A DNA stretch of 64,000 nt from positions 32,317 through 96,316 of the forward strand of contig NZ_JASNJD010000020.1 in NCBI RefSeq assembly GCF_030164425.1, given 5' to 3'. The translations under genes were made by a program, and so were the position numbers. Under the pieces are notes generated by a model. The model was not told where the DNA came from. It ran no database searches and saw only the letters and a list, made by a program, of their open reading frames with translations. The first letter of the stretch is position 1. Each line of letters starts with the position of its first letter. This document shows positions 53,428-62,720 of the stretch, piece after piece. The DNA is from Pseudodonghicola flavimaris (GTDB lineage Bacteria; Pseudomonadota; Alphaproteobacteria; Rhodobacterales; Rhodobacteraceae).

Positions 53428-54891
53428 ATGCCCCCTGCCCCCCGCGCGCTGATGATCCAGGGCACCGGCTCCAACGTCGGAAAATCGCTTCTGGTCGCCG
53501 GGCTCTGCCGGGCGCTGAGCCGGCGCGGCCTGCGGGTCGCTCCGTTCAAGCCGCAGAACATGTCGAACAATGCCGCCGTCACCGCCGATGGTGGCGAGAT
53601 CGGCCGCGCCCAGGCGCTGCAGGCGCGCGCTGCCGGCCGCGATCCGGTGACCGACATGAACCCGGTGCTGCTGAAGCCCGAGAGCGAGACCGGGGCACAG
53701 CTGATCCTGCAGGGGCGCCGGCAGCCCAGCCAGGAGGCGGCGTTTTACCAGGCCAACAAGGGCGCCCTGCTCGGGACGGTGCTGCAAAGCTTTCACCGGC
53801 TGGCCGCCAGTGCCGATATCGTCCTGATCGAAGGCGCCGGCAGCCCGGCAGAGACCAATCTGCGCGTCGGCGATATCGCCAACATGGGCTTTGCCCAGGC
53901 GGCAGCGGTGCCCGTGGTTCTGGTCGGCGATATCGACCGCGGCGGCGTGATCGCCCAGATCGTCGGCACCCAGGCGGTACTGGACCATGCCGACCGCGCC
54001 TGCATCGCCGGCTTTGCCATCAACCGGTTTCGCGGCGATCTGCGGCTGTTCGACCGCGGCCGCGACGATATCGCCGCGCGCACCGGCTGGCCCTGTTTCG
54101 GTGTCGTGCCCTGGTTCGATCAGGCCTGGCGGCTGCCGGCCGAGGATATGATGGACATCGCCTCGCGTCCCGGCGGTACCTGCAAGGTGGCGGTGCCGCA
54201 GCTGCCGCGGATGGCGAATTTCGACGATCTCGACCCGCTGGCCGCTGAACCGGCCGTGACGCTGGAGATCGTGGCACCGGGCCGGGCCCTGCCGGGCGAT
54301 GCCGACCTGATCCTGATCCCCGGCAGCAAGTCGACCCGGGGCGATCTGGCGTTCCTGCGCGCCCAGGGCTGGGACATCGACATTCAGGCGCATCTGCGGC
54401 GCGGCGGCCATGTTCTGGGCCTCTGCGGCGGCTATCAGATGCTGGGGCAGAGCATCGCCGACCCGGAGGGGCTGGAGGGCCCGGCCGGGCGCGATCCCGG
54501 GCTGGGGCTGTTGCAGGTGGAGACGGTGATGACCGGCGACAAGACAGTGATCCGGCGCCACGGCACCACCCGCCACGGCGGGCTACCGGTCTGCGGCTAC
54601 GAGATCCATCTGGGCCGCACCGAGGGGCCGGACTGCGCCCGGGGCTGGCTGGAGATCGACGGGCGGAGCGAAGGCGCCGCCTCCGCTGACGGGCGGGTTC
54701 GGGGCAGCTACCTGCACGGTCTCTTCGCCGAGGATGCCTTCCGGGCCGATTTCCTGGCCGGGCTGGGCCACACCGCCGCGCTGAACTATGAGGCGGATGT
54801 GGAGCACACGCTGGACGCGCTGGCCGAGCATCTGGAGCAGCATCTGGACGTCGACGCCCTGCTGCGCTGCGCCGCCCCGATTCGGGCCTGA
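53428..54891 (+). CDS. cobQ: cobyric acid synthase
   Basis: A 487-residue glutamine-dependent amidotransferase that amidates four side chains of adenosylcobyrinate in B12 synthesis. The N-terminal P-loop is [11 protein letters not shown] near residue 12. The C-terminal glutaminase nucleophile is in L-C-G-G-Y-Q-M-L-G near 332, with the catalytic His in the S-Y-L-H-G-L-F region. It is alone here: no other cob genes are adjacent. AAAGGA lies upstream of the ATG. Confidence 0.95.
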   Translation: MPPAPRALMIQGTGSNVGKSLLVAGLCRALSRRGLRVAPFKPQNMSNNAAVTADGGEIGRAQALQARAAGRDPVTDMNPVLLKPESETGAQLILQGRRQPSQEAAFYQANKGALLGTVLQSFHRLAASADIVLIEGAGSPAETNLRVGDIANMGFAQAAAVPVVLVGDIDRGGVIAQIVGTQAVLDHADRACIAGFAINRFRGDLRLFDRGRDDIAARTGWPCFGVVPWFDQAWRLPAEDMMDIASRPGGTCKVAVPQLPRMANFDDLDPLAAEPAVTLEIVAPGRALPGDADLILIPGSKSTRGDLAFLRAQGWDIDIQAHLRRGGHVLGLCGGYQMLGQSIADPEGLEGPAGRDPGLGLLQVETVMTGDKTVIRRHGTTRHGGLPVCGYEIHLGRTEGPDCARGWLEIDGRSEGAASADGRVRGSYLHGLFAEDAFRADFLAGLGHTAALNYEADVEHTLDALAEHLEQHLDVDALLRCAAPIRA

Positions 54892-54965
54892 AGCCGGGCC
54901 TGAGCCCCCCCGAGATGCGCCCGACGCCCCGGTACCCCGGTGCGCCTGCGCCGATGCGCGAACGC

Positions 54966-56093
54966 TCAGTCCAGATCCTGAACCGCCATCACCCGGTGAA
55001 TTTCCCGACGCACCAGTTTGCGGACATTGCGGGTGATCCGCTCCCCCAGCGCGCCCTGCAACTCCTGGCGGACGATCTCGGCCACCAGCTCGCGCAGGCT
55101 GTCCTCGTCCAGGATGGTGTCTTCCTCGGCCATCAGCGGCGCCTCGTCGGGCGTCGTTTCGGTCACCGCGTCGAGCGTGTCCGGCGACGCTGTCCGTTCG
55201 CCGCGCGGCGGTGCCGGATCATCGCGCCAGGCGATGGTTTCGACCTTGGTGCCGGCATAGGCATCGCTGCTGTCGCCGTCGGGTTCCCATTGATCGCGGG
55301 TGCGCCCGATGGCGGCCTCCAGCGCCGCGATCTTGGCGCTCAGCGCCTCGCTGCGGCTGGACTGGAAGGCGGGCTCGATATAGGGCGCCTCTTCCTCTGC
55401 CGCCGGTTCCGACGCGCTCTCTGCCCGGGCCTCGCCGCTCAGCGCGGCCACCCGGCGCAAAGCCGCGGAGATATCGCTGTCTGCGGTGGTGTCGGTCGCG
55501 GGAACCTCATCCACGGGGTCCACCGCGGGCACGTCCTCTGCGGTCGCGCCCTCGATCTCTGCGGCGAGCACTGCGCCCAGGGTTTCGGCCACCGCTTCAG
55601 GCTGGTCCCCATCCTCGACAGGCATATCGTCCGGCAGCGCCACCGCCTCGCCATCGGACGCGAAGTCCTCTTCCGCAGTCGGCTCGGCCAGATCCCAGAT
55701 GGCAAGCTCCGCCTCGGTCACCGCCTCCGCTTCGGGATCGACGATCGCAAGCCCGGCCTCCTCCGCAGGCGCGGCCGGATCGAAGCGATGGGAATGGCTG
55801 AGCAGAAGTTCTTCACCGGGCAGCGATTCCGCGCTCAGCACCTGCGGCACAGCCTCGGCCAACGGGGCCTCCGCCTCATCCACCCGCAGCGCAGGCGTCA
55901 GGACCAGACGGTCGGCAGCGGCAACCGGCGCGGCATCGGAGTTCCCGCCAGATCGGAGATCGCTGGCACCTGCGGGCGTCACGGGGGCGGGGTCCGCCAC
56001 CGTGCGCGGTTCGTTCCGCGTTTCCTCACTGACAAGACGACGGATCGAGGACAGCACATCCTCGATCTGCGCATTCGTGACCGGCTTAGGCAT
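54966..56093 (-). CDS. PopZ-like acidic polar-organising protein (candidate)
   Basis: A 375-residue, very acidic, Ala/Glu/Pro-rich protein. Its ends match the PopZ (DUF2497) plan. The N-terminal helix is I-E-D-V-L-S-S-I-R-R-L-V-S-E-E (10-24), like the M-E-E-I-L-A-S-I-R-R-I-I-S-E of PopZ. The C-terminal helical block after D-E-D-S-L-R-E-L-V-A ends in K-L-V-R-R-E-I-H-R-V. Between them lies a long disordered acidic linker, about twice the size of Caulobacter PopZ. It follows tolC and pcm on the same strand, the neighbours popZ has in Caulobacter. A polar scaffold role is inferred. Confidence 0.65.
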   Translation of the reverse strand: MPKPVTNAQIEDVLSSIRRLVSEETRNEPRTVADPAPVTPAGASDLRSGGNSDAAPVAAADRLVLTPALRVDEAEAPLAEAVPQVLSAESLPGEELLLSHSHRFDPAAPAEEAGLAIVDPEAEAVTEAELAIWDLAEPTAEEDFASDGEAVALPDDMPVEDGDQPEAVAETLGAVLAAEIEGATAEDVPAVDPVDEVPATDTTADSDISAALRRVAALSGEARAESASEPAAEEEAPYIEPAFQSSRSEALSAKIAALEAAIGRTRDQWEPDGDSSDAYAGTKVETIAWRDDPAPPRGERTASPDTLDAVTETTPDEAPLMAEEDTILDEDSLRELVAEIVRQELQGALGERITRNVRKLVRREIHRVMAVQDLD

Positions 56094-56168
56094 CTGTTGT
56101 TCTCACTCTCACCTCAGGAGGGAATCTTAGCCGCTCGGCCGGATTCTCACAACCTAAAGAGAGAATTG

Positions 56169-57587
56169 TCACTGCTTGCCCAGCGCTTTCAGCACCCGGT
56201 CCAGATCGCGGCTTCGCTTGCTGACCTTCGACGGCGCGCTCTGCACCAGATTGTAATAGAGCGTCGGATCGTAGATCTGAACCGCCAGCCCCAGCCGCTC
56301 CGCCGTCAGCAGGCCCTGCGCCTGCAGCAGCTGATAGGTCGCGATCCCCTCTTCCGAGCGGGCCGAAATCTGGTTGGTCTGCGCGTCGAGCAGGTCCTGC
56401 TCCGCCGACAGCACATCCAGCGTGGTCCGTGCGCCCAGCTTGGCCTCTTCCCGGATACCGTCGAAGGCGACCTGAGCCGACCGCACCTGCTCTGCCGAGG
56501 AGATCAGGTTGGCCTTGGCGACTTCCAGCCGGACATAGGCATTGGCCACGCCCTGGATCACATCCTTCTGCGCCGACAGCAGCGCCGCCTTCGCGGCATC
56601 GCGGCGGGCCAGGGCAGCGCGATAGTTCGCCGACAGCGCCCCCCCCTGATAGATCGGCTGGCTCACCGAAGCGCCGATACCAACGCTGTGGGTGTAATCA
56701 TCGCCAGTGATCGATTCCGACAGCCCGAAGCTGGCAGAGAGCGAGGCGGACGGTCCCATCGCCTTGGACGCTGCCTGGGCGGCCAGTTCGGCCGCTTTCA
56801 CATCGTGCTGAGCCGACAGGATGCTGGGGTGATTGCGCACGGCGATATCGGTCGCCGCCTGCTGCGAGGCCGCCGCTTTCGGCAGCCGCGGCTCGCCGGC
56901 ATGGCGGGCCAGCTTGTGGCCGGTGGCGTTGACATATTCCGCCTGCGCGCTGACCAGCGTACCCCGCGCCGAGGCGAGACTGGAGCGGGCCGAGGCCAGC
57001 TGAGCTTCGGCCAGGGCGACATCGGTCCGGGTCACCTCACCGACGTCGAAGCGGTCCTGCGCGGCGCGCAGTTCCTCGCCCAGCAGGCGAACGTTGTTTT
57101 CCCGCAGGCGCACGTTTTCGGAATAGAGCACCACGTTCAGATATGCCGACGCCGCCCGGAACAGGATCTGCTGTTCGATGTTCAGCAGGGCCTGACGGGT
57201 GGAGAGCACGGTTTCCTGCGCCGCCTGCCGGCCCAGAACCGAGGCGCCGCCATCGTAAAGCAGCTGGCTGAGCGTCAGGCCGGTGAAGAAATCCGTCTCG
57301 TAGGAATTGACGCGCACCCCGCTGTTGCGGGCCCGCGCCAGCGTCCGTGATACTTCGGTCGTCCAGTTGAGGACCGGACGCAGCGCCGCCAGTGACATGG
57401 CCACATCTTCATCCGCAGCCCGCAGCACCGCGCGCTGTTGTTCCAGCAGACCGCTGGTATTATAGGCGCCGATCATTGCATCGACGATGTTTTCGGCCCA
57501 GGCCGACTGCGGCAGCGTTGCCGCAAGTGCCAAGCTACCGGCCAGTGCGGCCGATTTGAAAAAACTTCTGAACCCTGCCTTGCTCAT
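56169..57587 (-). CDS. tolC: TolC-family outer-membrane efflux channel
   Basis: A 472-residue outer-membrane factor with a signal peptide cleaved after A-W-A (about residue 31). Two pseudo-repeats of long Ala-rich helices are visible, with G-E-V-T-R-T-D-V near 183 and G-A-R-T-T-L-D-V-L near 385, the mirrored TolC repeat motifs. It forms trimeric channels for type I secretion and drug efflux. It lies between pcm and the PopZ-like gene, 80 and 75 bases away. Confidence 0.94.
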   Translation of the reverse strand: MSKAGFRSFFKSAALAGSLALAATLPQSAWAENIVDAMIGAYNTSGLLEQQRAVLRAADEDVAMSLAALRPVLNWTTEVSRTLARARNSGVRVNSYETDFFTGLTLSQLLYDGGASVLGRQAAQETVLSTRQALLNIEQQILFRAASAYLNVVLYSENVRLRENNVRLLGEELRAAQDRFDVGEVTRTDVALAEAQLASARSSLASARGTLVSAQAEYVNATGHKLARHAGEPRLPKAAASQQAATDIAVRNHPSILSAQHDVKAAELAAQAASKAMGPSASLSASFGLSESITGDDYTHSVGIGASVSQPIYQGGALSANYRAALARRDAAKAALLSAQKDVIQGVANAYVRLEVAKANLISSAEQVRSAQVAFDGIREEAKLGARTTLDVLSAEQDLLDAQTNQISARSEEGIATYQLLQAQGLLTAERLGLAVQIYDPTLYYNLVQSAPSKVSKRSRDLDRVLKALGKQ

Positions 57588-57668
57588 CTCTTGCTTCTCC
57601 GAAGTCCCGTCGCTCCCGGGTCAAGATTGTCAGGGGGCGCGGCCGGCCGGCTGCGCCCCCCAAAACTT

Positions 57669-58322
57669 TTACAGCGCGAATTCCGGCTGTCTCGCGAAGC
57701 CCGGCAAGACCGGCGCCGCCGCGTTGAAATCGTAGCGCCAGGACAATTTGCCGTCGATCTTGTAACCGACGCGCACCTCGCCCAGGGCTCCTTCGATGAA
57801 GATACAGGCGATCCGGCCGCCTTCCTTCAGTTGGTCTTCCAGCGCCTGCGGCAGCACCTCGATGCCGCCTTCGACGATGATCACATCATAGGGGCCATGT
57901 TCGGCCGCACCGGCGGCCAGCGGCCCCTGATGCACGATGGCATTGTCCGCGCCCGCTTCGGCCAGCAGCGCCGGCGCCTCTGCGGCCATGGTTTCGTCTT
58001 CCTCGACCGCGACGACGGCCTGCGCCAGCCGGGCGATGACGGCGGCGGAATAGCCCAGCCCGCAGCCTACATCCAGCACCAGCTCGTCCAGGCCCAGATC
58101 CAGCGTATCGAGCATCTTGGCCAGCGTCCGGGCCTCCAGCAGCACGCGATCCCCGCCCAGCTCGACATCCTCGCCGGCATAGGCCACAGGGCGCAGCGCA
58201 TCAGGCACGAAGATCTCCCGCGGGACAGCCAGCAGCGCGTCGATGATCGGGTATTTCGTCACATCCGCCGGTCTGATCTGGGTGTCGACCATCATCCGGC
58301 GCAGGGCAGCGAAGTCTGTCAT
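57669..58322 (-). CDS. pcm: protein-L-isoaspartate O-methyltransferase family
   Basis: A 217-residue Rossmann methyltransferase of the Pcm family. L-D-V-G-C-G-L-G-Y-S-A-A near residue 80 is the SAM loop and V-E-E-D-E near 103 the ribose acid. Family members repair isoaspartate, but the alphaproteobacterial version next to tolC lacks parts of the classical active site, so repair activity is not certain. The ATG at 58322 starts M-T-D-F-A-A-L-R-R-M-M-V-D-T-Q, typical of this branch. Confidence 0.88.
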   Translation of the reverse strand: MTDFAALRRMMVDTQIRPADVTKYPIIDALLAVPREIFVPDALRPVAYAGEDVELGGDRVLLEARTLAKMLDTLDLGLDELVLDVGCGLGYSAAVIARLAQAVVAVEEDETMAAEAPALLAEAGADNAIVHQGPLAAGAAEHGPYDVIIVEGGIEVLPQALEDQLKEGGRIACIFIEGALGEVRVGYKIDGKLSWRYDFNAAAPVLPGFARQPEFAL

Positions 58323-58474
58323 AGCTAAACTCTTTTGTTCAGTCCCTCGCATGGCTTGTGCCACATCCCTTGGCCCCCGGCAACGGTGCGGCGTCATTTT
58401 CCCTGCAGTCGTGGCAGCAGCGCCCGCCAAGAGCCCAGCCGGAAGGCCACGACGCCACAGAGACCGGGGCCGGC

Positions 58475-59446
58475 CTAGCCCGAAGGACCGCGGGCCTGAG
58501 ACGGCAAGCCCCCATAGCTCGCCTTGTAAAGGGCGCTGAACCGGCCGAGCTCCCGGAACCCGTGCCGCAGGGCGGAGCGCTTGACCACCGACCTCGGATC
58601 AGGATCGCGCAGCAGGTCATTGCGGGCCTGCGCCAACCGCCGCAGGCGTTCGAATTTCATCGGCGAGACGCCCACGACCTCTCGAAAGGCGCGCGTCAGC
58701 GTCGGGGCGCTGACACCGGCCGCGCTGCAAAGCTCGCTCAGGCAGACCGGCCTGTCGCCGGCCTGCTCCAGATACGCGATGACCTTACGGTAAAGCGCAT
58801 AGGGATCGCGGCCCACCAGCGGGAGCCTGGGGCGCATGTCGCCGGCGGACAGAAGGCCCTGCGCCAGAATATCCGCAATGCTGTGTTCCAGATACGTGCC
58901 CTGCCCCGAATTCAGCGGCAAGATTTCACGGCTCTCTTCCAGAATATCCAGAAAGGCGTTTCGCAGAAACGCATGGCTCGCGGCGCTCAGTTCAATCGGG
59001 CCGGAAAACCTTCTGACCGCCGCCGCGGTTCCGCCCGACAGCGCATCGAGCGAAGCCTGAAGCCGCGCCTCGGAAACCCGACCGAAAATCGAATTGCGGT
59101 TCGGCGCAATAATCTGCGTCTCGGTCAGCCCGGCATTCAGGAACAGAACCCGGTGCGCGCCCGGGCGGCCATTCACCCGCCAGGCGGCACCGGTTTCCAG
59201 CGGCAGGGTGAAATTGGCGTTCTCGGCTTTCTGCGTCGTGGACACTGCCGCGCTATGGGGGAAGAGCTGATGCGCCAGGCACAGCGTCGGCGACAACAGC
59301 ATGGACAGCGCATCCCTGCCGACGCCCGGCTTGAACTGGACGACCTGACCGTCCACAAGCCCCTGACGAAAAAGCCTGCCCGTCGTCGTGCGGAAATGCA
59401 CGGGGGGCGCCCTGCGGAATTCATCTTCAGATTTAAATTTCTGCAT
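58475..59446 (-). CDS. AraC-family transcriptional regulator
   Basis: A 323-residue regulator with an N-terminal effector region and a C-terminal double helix-turn-helix (about 215-318). The first HTH is visible as L-S-E-L-C-S-A-A-G-V-S-A-P-T-L-T-R-A-F and the second ends H-G-F-R-E-L-G-R-F-S-A-L-Y-K. It is divergent from a secreted amidohydrolase with a 69-base gap carrying a perfect palindrome, so it probably controls that gene. Confidence 0.88.
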   Translation of the reverse strand: MQKFKSEDEFRRAPPVHFRTTTGRLFRQGLVDGQVVQFKPGVGRDALSMLLSPTLCLAHQLFPHSAAVSTTQKAENANFTLPLETGAAWRVNGRPGAHRVLFLNAGLTETQIIAPNRNSIFGRVSEARLQASLDALSGGTAAAVRRFSGPIELSAASHAFLRNAFLDILEESREILPLNSGQGTYLEHSIADILAQGLLSAGDMRPRLPLVGRDPYALYRKVIAYLEQAGDRPVCLSELCSAAGVSAPTLTRAFREVVGVSPMKFERLRRLAQARNDLLRDPDPRSVVKRSALRHGFRELGRFSALYKASYGGLPSQARGPSG

Positions 59447-59483
59447 AGTGATTCCACTCTGCGGTGTCGGGATCGAATGCTAG

Positions 59484-59504
59484 CGTTTGAATGTATTTCA
59501 AACG
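59484..59504. promoter_or_regulatory. perfect palindrome between araC-type gene and amidohydrolase
   Basis: CGTTTGAA-TGTAT-TTCAAACG is a perfect 8-bp inverted repeat ending at the GGAGAG ribosome site of the amidohydrolase gene. It could be an operator or an RNA hairpin masking translation. Confidence 0.6.
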
Positions 59505-59515
59505 GAGAGCCCGCT

Positions 59516-60844
59516 ATGCGATCTATTTTACTGGCAACCGCTTTAATGACCTCCGGGGCCGCAATGGCCACCGCCCAGGATGCTACGCCGATTCTGATCA
59601 CCAATGTAAATGTCTTTGACGGTGTGCACGAAGCGCTCATCGAAAATGCCAATGTCGTCGTGACCGGCAATCTGATTTCCGAGATATCGACCGCAGACCT
59701 CGCCGTTGCCGGCGGCACCGTCATCGACGGCGGCGGGCGCACCATGATCCCCGGCCTGATCGACGTGCATTGGCACACCTCCTATTGCTGCGCACCGCAG
59801 AGCACCGTCGCCACCGGCGACATCCTCGAAATCGCCATCCGCGGCGCCATGGGCTCGGAGCGCACGCTGATGCGCGGCTTCACCACCGTGCGCGATGTCG
59901 GCGGCAACCCCTTCGCCACCAAGAAGATGATCGACGCCGGAGAGATCGTCGGGCCGCGCATCCTGCCCTCGGGCCCGCCGATGAGCCAGACCGGCGGGCA
60001 TTTCGATTACGGCGCCTATCAGGATGTGCCCTCGAACCCCGGCGACTCGCTCTGGTACTGGAACCGGGTCGGGCTGATGCTGATCGCCGACGGTGTCGAC
60101 GACATCACCATGCGCGCGCGCGAAGTCATGCGGATGGGGGCGAGCCAGCTGAAGATTTCCGGCGGCGGCGGTGTGTCCTCGGTCTACGATCCGCTGGACG
60201 TGAGCCAGTACACCCTGGCCGAACTCAAGGCCTTCGTCGAGGTGGCGGAGAGCTACAACACCTATGTCGCCTCGCACATCTTTACCGATGCGGCCGCCCA
60301 GATGGCAATCGAGGCCGGGGTGAAGACCATAGAGCACGGCAATCTTCTGAGCCGCGAGACTCTCGAGATGATGAAGGAGCACGACGTCTGGCTGTCGGTC
60401 CAGCCGCTGCTGAACGATGAGGATGCCTTCACCTTCAGGGATCCGGTCAGCGTGCAGAAATGGGTCGACGTGACCGACGGCACCACCGCCTCGATCCAGA
60501 TGGCCAAGGAGATCGGGGTGAAGGTCGCCTTCGGCACCGACATGCTGTTCGACGCGGCGCTGGCCGAGAAACAGGGCAAGTTCCTGGCCAAGATGAGCAC
60601 CTGGTACACCCCCTACGAGGTGCTGAAGATGGCCACGTCGACCAATGCCGAGCTGCTCGAGCTCGCCGGCCCCCGCCACCCCTATCAGGCCGGCCCGCTC
60701 GGCGTTCTCGAACCCGGCGCTTACGCCGACCTGATCCTGGTCGACGGCAACCCGCTGGAGGACATCGACCTGGTCGCCGACGCGGCTGCCAATTTCGACC
60801 TGATCATGAAGGACGGGAAGATCTTCAAGAACACATTGGACTGA
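59516..60844 (+). CDS. secreted amidohydrolase-family protein
   Basis: A 442-residue periplasmic metal-dependent hydrolase. A signal peptide (R-S-I-L-L-A-T-A-L-M-T-S-G-A-A-M-A-T-A) precedes the barrel. Metal ligands are visible: D-V-H-W-H-T near 82, Q-L-K-I-S-G-G-G (carbamylated Lys) near 215, S-H-I-F near 255, I-E-H-G-N near 275 and F-G-T-D-M near 343. The set matches the imidazolonepropionase/prolidase-like branch that includes Xaa-Pro and Xaa-Arg dipeptidases. The ATG at 59516 has GGAGAG upstream. Substrate unknown; the AraC neighbour suggests induction. Confidence 0.87.
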   Translation: MRSILLATALMTSGAAMATAQDATPILITNVNVFDGVHEALIENANVVVTGNLISEISTADLAVAGGTVIDGGGRTMIPGLIDVHWHTSYCCAPQSTVATGDILEIAIRGAMGSERTLMRGFTTVRDVGGNPFATKKMIDAGEIVGPRILPSGPPMSQTGGHFDYGAYQDVPSNPGDSLWYWNRVGLMLIADGVDDITMRAREVMRMGASQLKISGGGGVSSVYDPLDVSQYTLAELKAFVEVAESYNTYVASHIFTDAAAQMAIEAGVKTIEHGNLLSRETLEMMKEHDVWLSVQPLLNDEDAFTFRDPVSVQKWVDVTDGTTASIQMAKEIGVKVAFGTDMLFDAALAEKQGKFLAKMSTWYTPYEVLKMATSTNAELLELAGPRHPYQAGPLGVLEPGAYADLILVDGNPLEDIDLVADAAANFDLIMKDGKIFKNTLD

Positions 60845-61124
60845 GCCCTCATCCGCCCGGAACCGGCCACCGGCCAGAAACCGATCCACGCGTCCGCCCC
60901 CCAGGGGGCGGCGCGACATGCCTTCGGACGGATCGAGGGCGGACAGAGGAGAGGCGCCCGCCTCGCCGCTGTCGGATCTTCCCGTTCGACGGCGCTGCGC
61001 GATCCCCCGCCCCCGCAGACGCCCCCTGCCCCGCCCACTCCCATCCCTCCCTCGGCCCTTCGCCCTGAGGACACCCCTGCCCCCACCTCTTGAATTGCCC
61101 GGCGGGCCGGAGAATACTCGGATC

Positions 61125-62720
61125 ATGTTGGCCGATGTCGTGAATGCACTCGGTGGCGCCGGCTTGTTTCTCTTCGGGATGATCTGGCTCACCGAAGGGT
61201 TGCGGGGGCTCTCCGGGCAGGCCCTGCGCCAGGTGCTGTCGCGCTTCACCAAGACCCCGCTGAGCGGGGCGCTCACCGGGGCCACCGCGACCGCCATCCT
61301 GCAATCCTCCAGCGCCACCACGGTTACGGCGGTCGGCTTTGTCAGCGCCGGGCTGCTCAGCTTTCCGCAGGCGCTCGGGATCATCTTCGGCGCCAACATC
61401 GGCACCACCATGACCGGCTGGCTGGCCACCATCCTTGGCTTCAAGATGGATCTCGGCGAGATCACCCTGCCGCTGGTCTTCATCGGCGCCATGGCCCGGC
61501 TCTTTGGCGGTGCCCGGCTGCGGCTCATCGGCCTTGCGCTGACCGGCTTCGCGCTGATCTTTCTCGGTATCGAGGTGATGAAATCCAGCCTCTCCGCTTT
61601 CGAAGGCGTCGTCACCCCCGGGAACTTTCCACAGGACAGCCTGCTGGGCCGGATCGAGCTGATCGGGATCGGGATCGCGATCACCCTGATCACCCAATCC
61701 TCCAGCGCCGGTGTCATCGCCGCCCTCGCCGCGCTGGGGGCCGGGGCCATCAACCTGCCGCAGGCCATGGCGATGGTGATCGGCATGGATGTCGGCACCA
61801 CGGCAACGACCGTGCTGGCGACTTTGGGCGGTTCCACCGCGGCGCGGCGCACCGGGCTGTCGCATGTCATCTACAACTGCCTGACGGGGGTCATGGCCTT
61901 CTTCCTGCTGACACCCTACACCGCGCTGCTCGCCGCCTGGGAGGGACAGGTCGACGACCAGATCGCGCTGGTGGCCTTTCACTCCGGCTTCAACATCGTC
62001 GGCGTGATCGTCATCCTGCCCTTTACCGCGGCCTTCGCCCGGCTGGTGATCTTCCTCGTGCGAGACCGGAGCTCCGGGCTGACCGGCAGCCTCGGCAAAG
62101 AGATGCTGCGTGACCCCCCCGCCGCCACCGATGCCGCCATCGCCGCCCTGACCGCGACGGTCGACGCGCAGTCGCGGTTCCTGGCCATGCGACTGCAGCA
62201 CCCGGAGCCGACGGAGGAGGACCGGACCCGACTCAACGAGATCGGGACAGCGATCTCGGAGGTGCGCCGCTTCGTCCACGCGATCCCGGCCCTGCAAGCG
62301 GACGATCCGGTGAATGCCCGGCTGGTCTCCGCCTGGCACGTGCTCGACCACCTGCAACGGCTGTATTTCCGCTGCACCCAGGACAACCGGATCGCCGTGA
62401 TGGCCGGGGATCACCGCCTGTCCCGCCTGCGCCGAATCCTCGCCACCAGTTGCGCCGATGCCGCGCAGGCGCAGATCACCGGAGAGACGGAGGCGAGGAT
62501 GGACCGTATCCGCCATCTTTTCCGCGACCAGCGCGAGGCCTATCGGACCCATATCCTGTCCCACGCCACCCGGCGGAACCAGCCCGGCGATCTCATCGGC
62601 CTGAAACTGGACGCGGTGCGCTGGCTGCATCGCGTCAGCTATCACCTGTGGCGGATCGAACATCACATGCGCCGGCTTCGGGAGGGGCTGCCAGCACAGG
62701 AGCCGCGCCCGGAAGAATAA
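61125..62720 (+). CDS. Na/phosphate cotransporter family protein
   Basis: A 531-residue inner-membrane transporter of the NaPi-II/YjbB group. Two inverted membrane repeats each carry the QSSS hallmark: A-I-L-Q-S-S-S-A-T-T near residue 60 and I-T-Q-S-S-S-A-G-V near 190. A C-terminal cytoplasmic PhoU-like helical domain spans about 340-530. It moves phosphate with sodium, import or export undetermined. The ATG at 61125 starts the first helix. The stop codon directly abuts an insertion-sequence remnant, so the last residues may have been altered. The 280 bases before it are C-rich and show no gene. Confidence 0.9.
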   Translation: MLADVVNALGGAGLFLFGMIWLTEGLRGLSGQALRQVLSRFTKTPLSGALTGATATAILQSSSATTVTAVGFVSAGLLSFPQALGIIFGANIGTTMTGWLATILGFKMDLGEITLPLVFIGAMARLFGGARLRLIGLALTGFALIFLGIEVMKSSLSAFEGVVTPGNFPQDSLLGRIELIGIGIAITLITQSSSAGVIAALAALGAGAINLPQAMAMVIGMDVGTTATTVLATLGGSTAARRTGLSHVIYNCLTGVMAFFLLTPYTALLAAWEGQVDDQIALVAFHSGFNIVGVIVILPFTAAFARLVIFLVRDRSSGLTGSLGKEMLRDPPAATDAAIAALTATVDAQSRFLAMRLQHPEPTEEDRTRLNEIGTAISEVRRFVHAIPALQADDPVNARLVSAWHVLDHLQRLYFRCTQDNRIAVMAGDHRLSRLRRILATSCADAAQAQITGETEARMDRIRHLFRDQREAYRTHILSHATRRNQPGDLIGLKLDAVRWLHRVSYHLWRIEHHMRRLREGLPAQEPRPEE

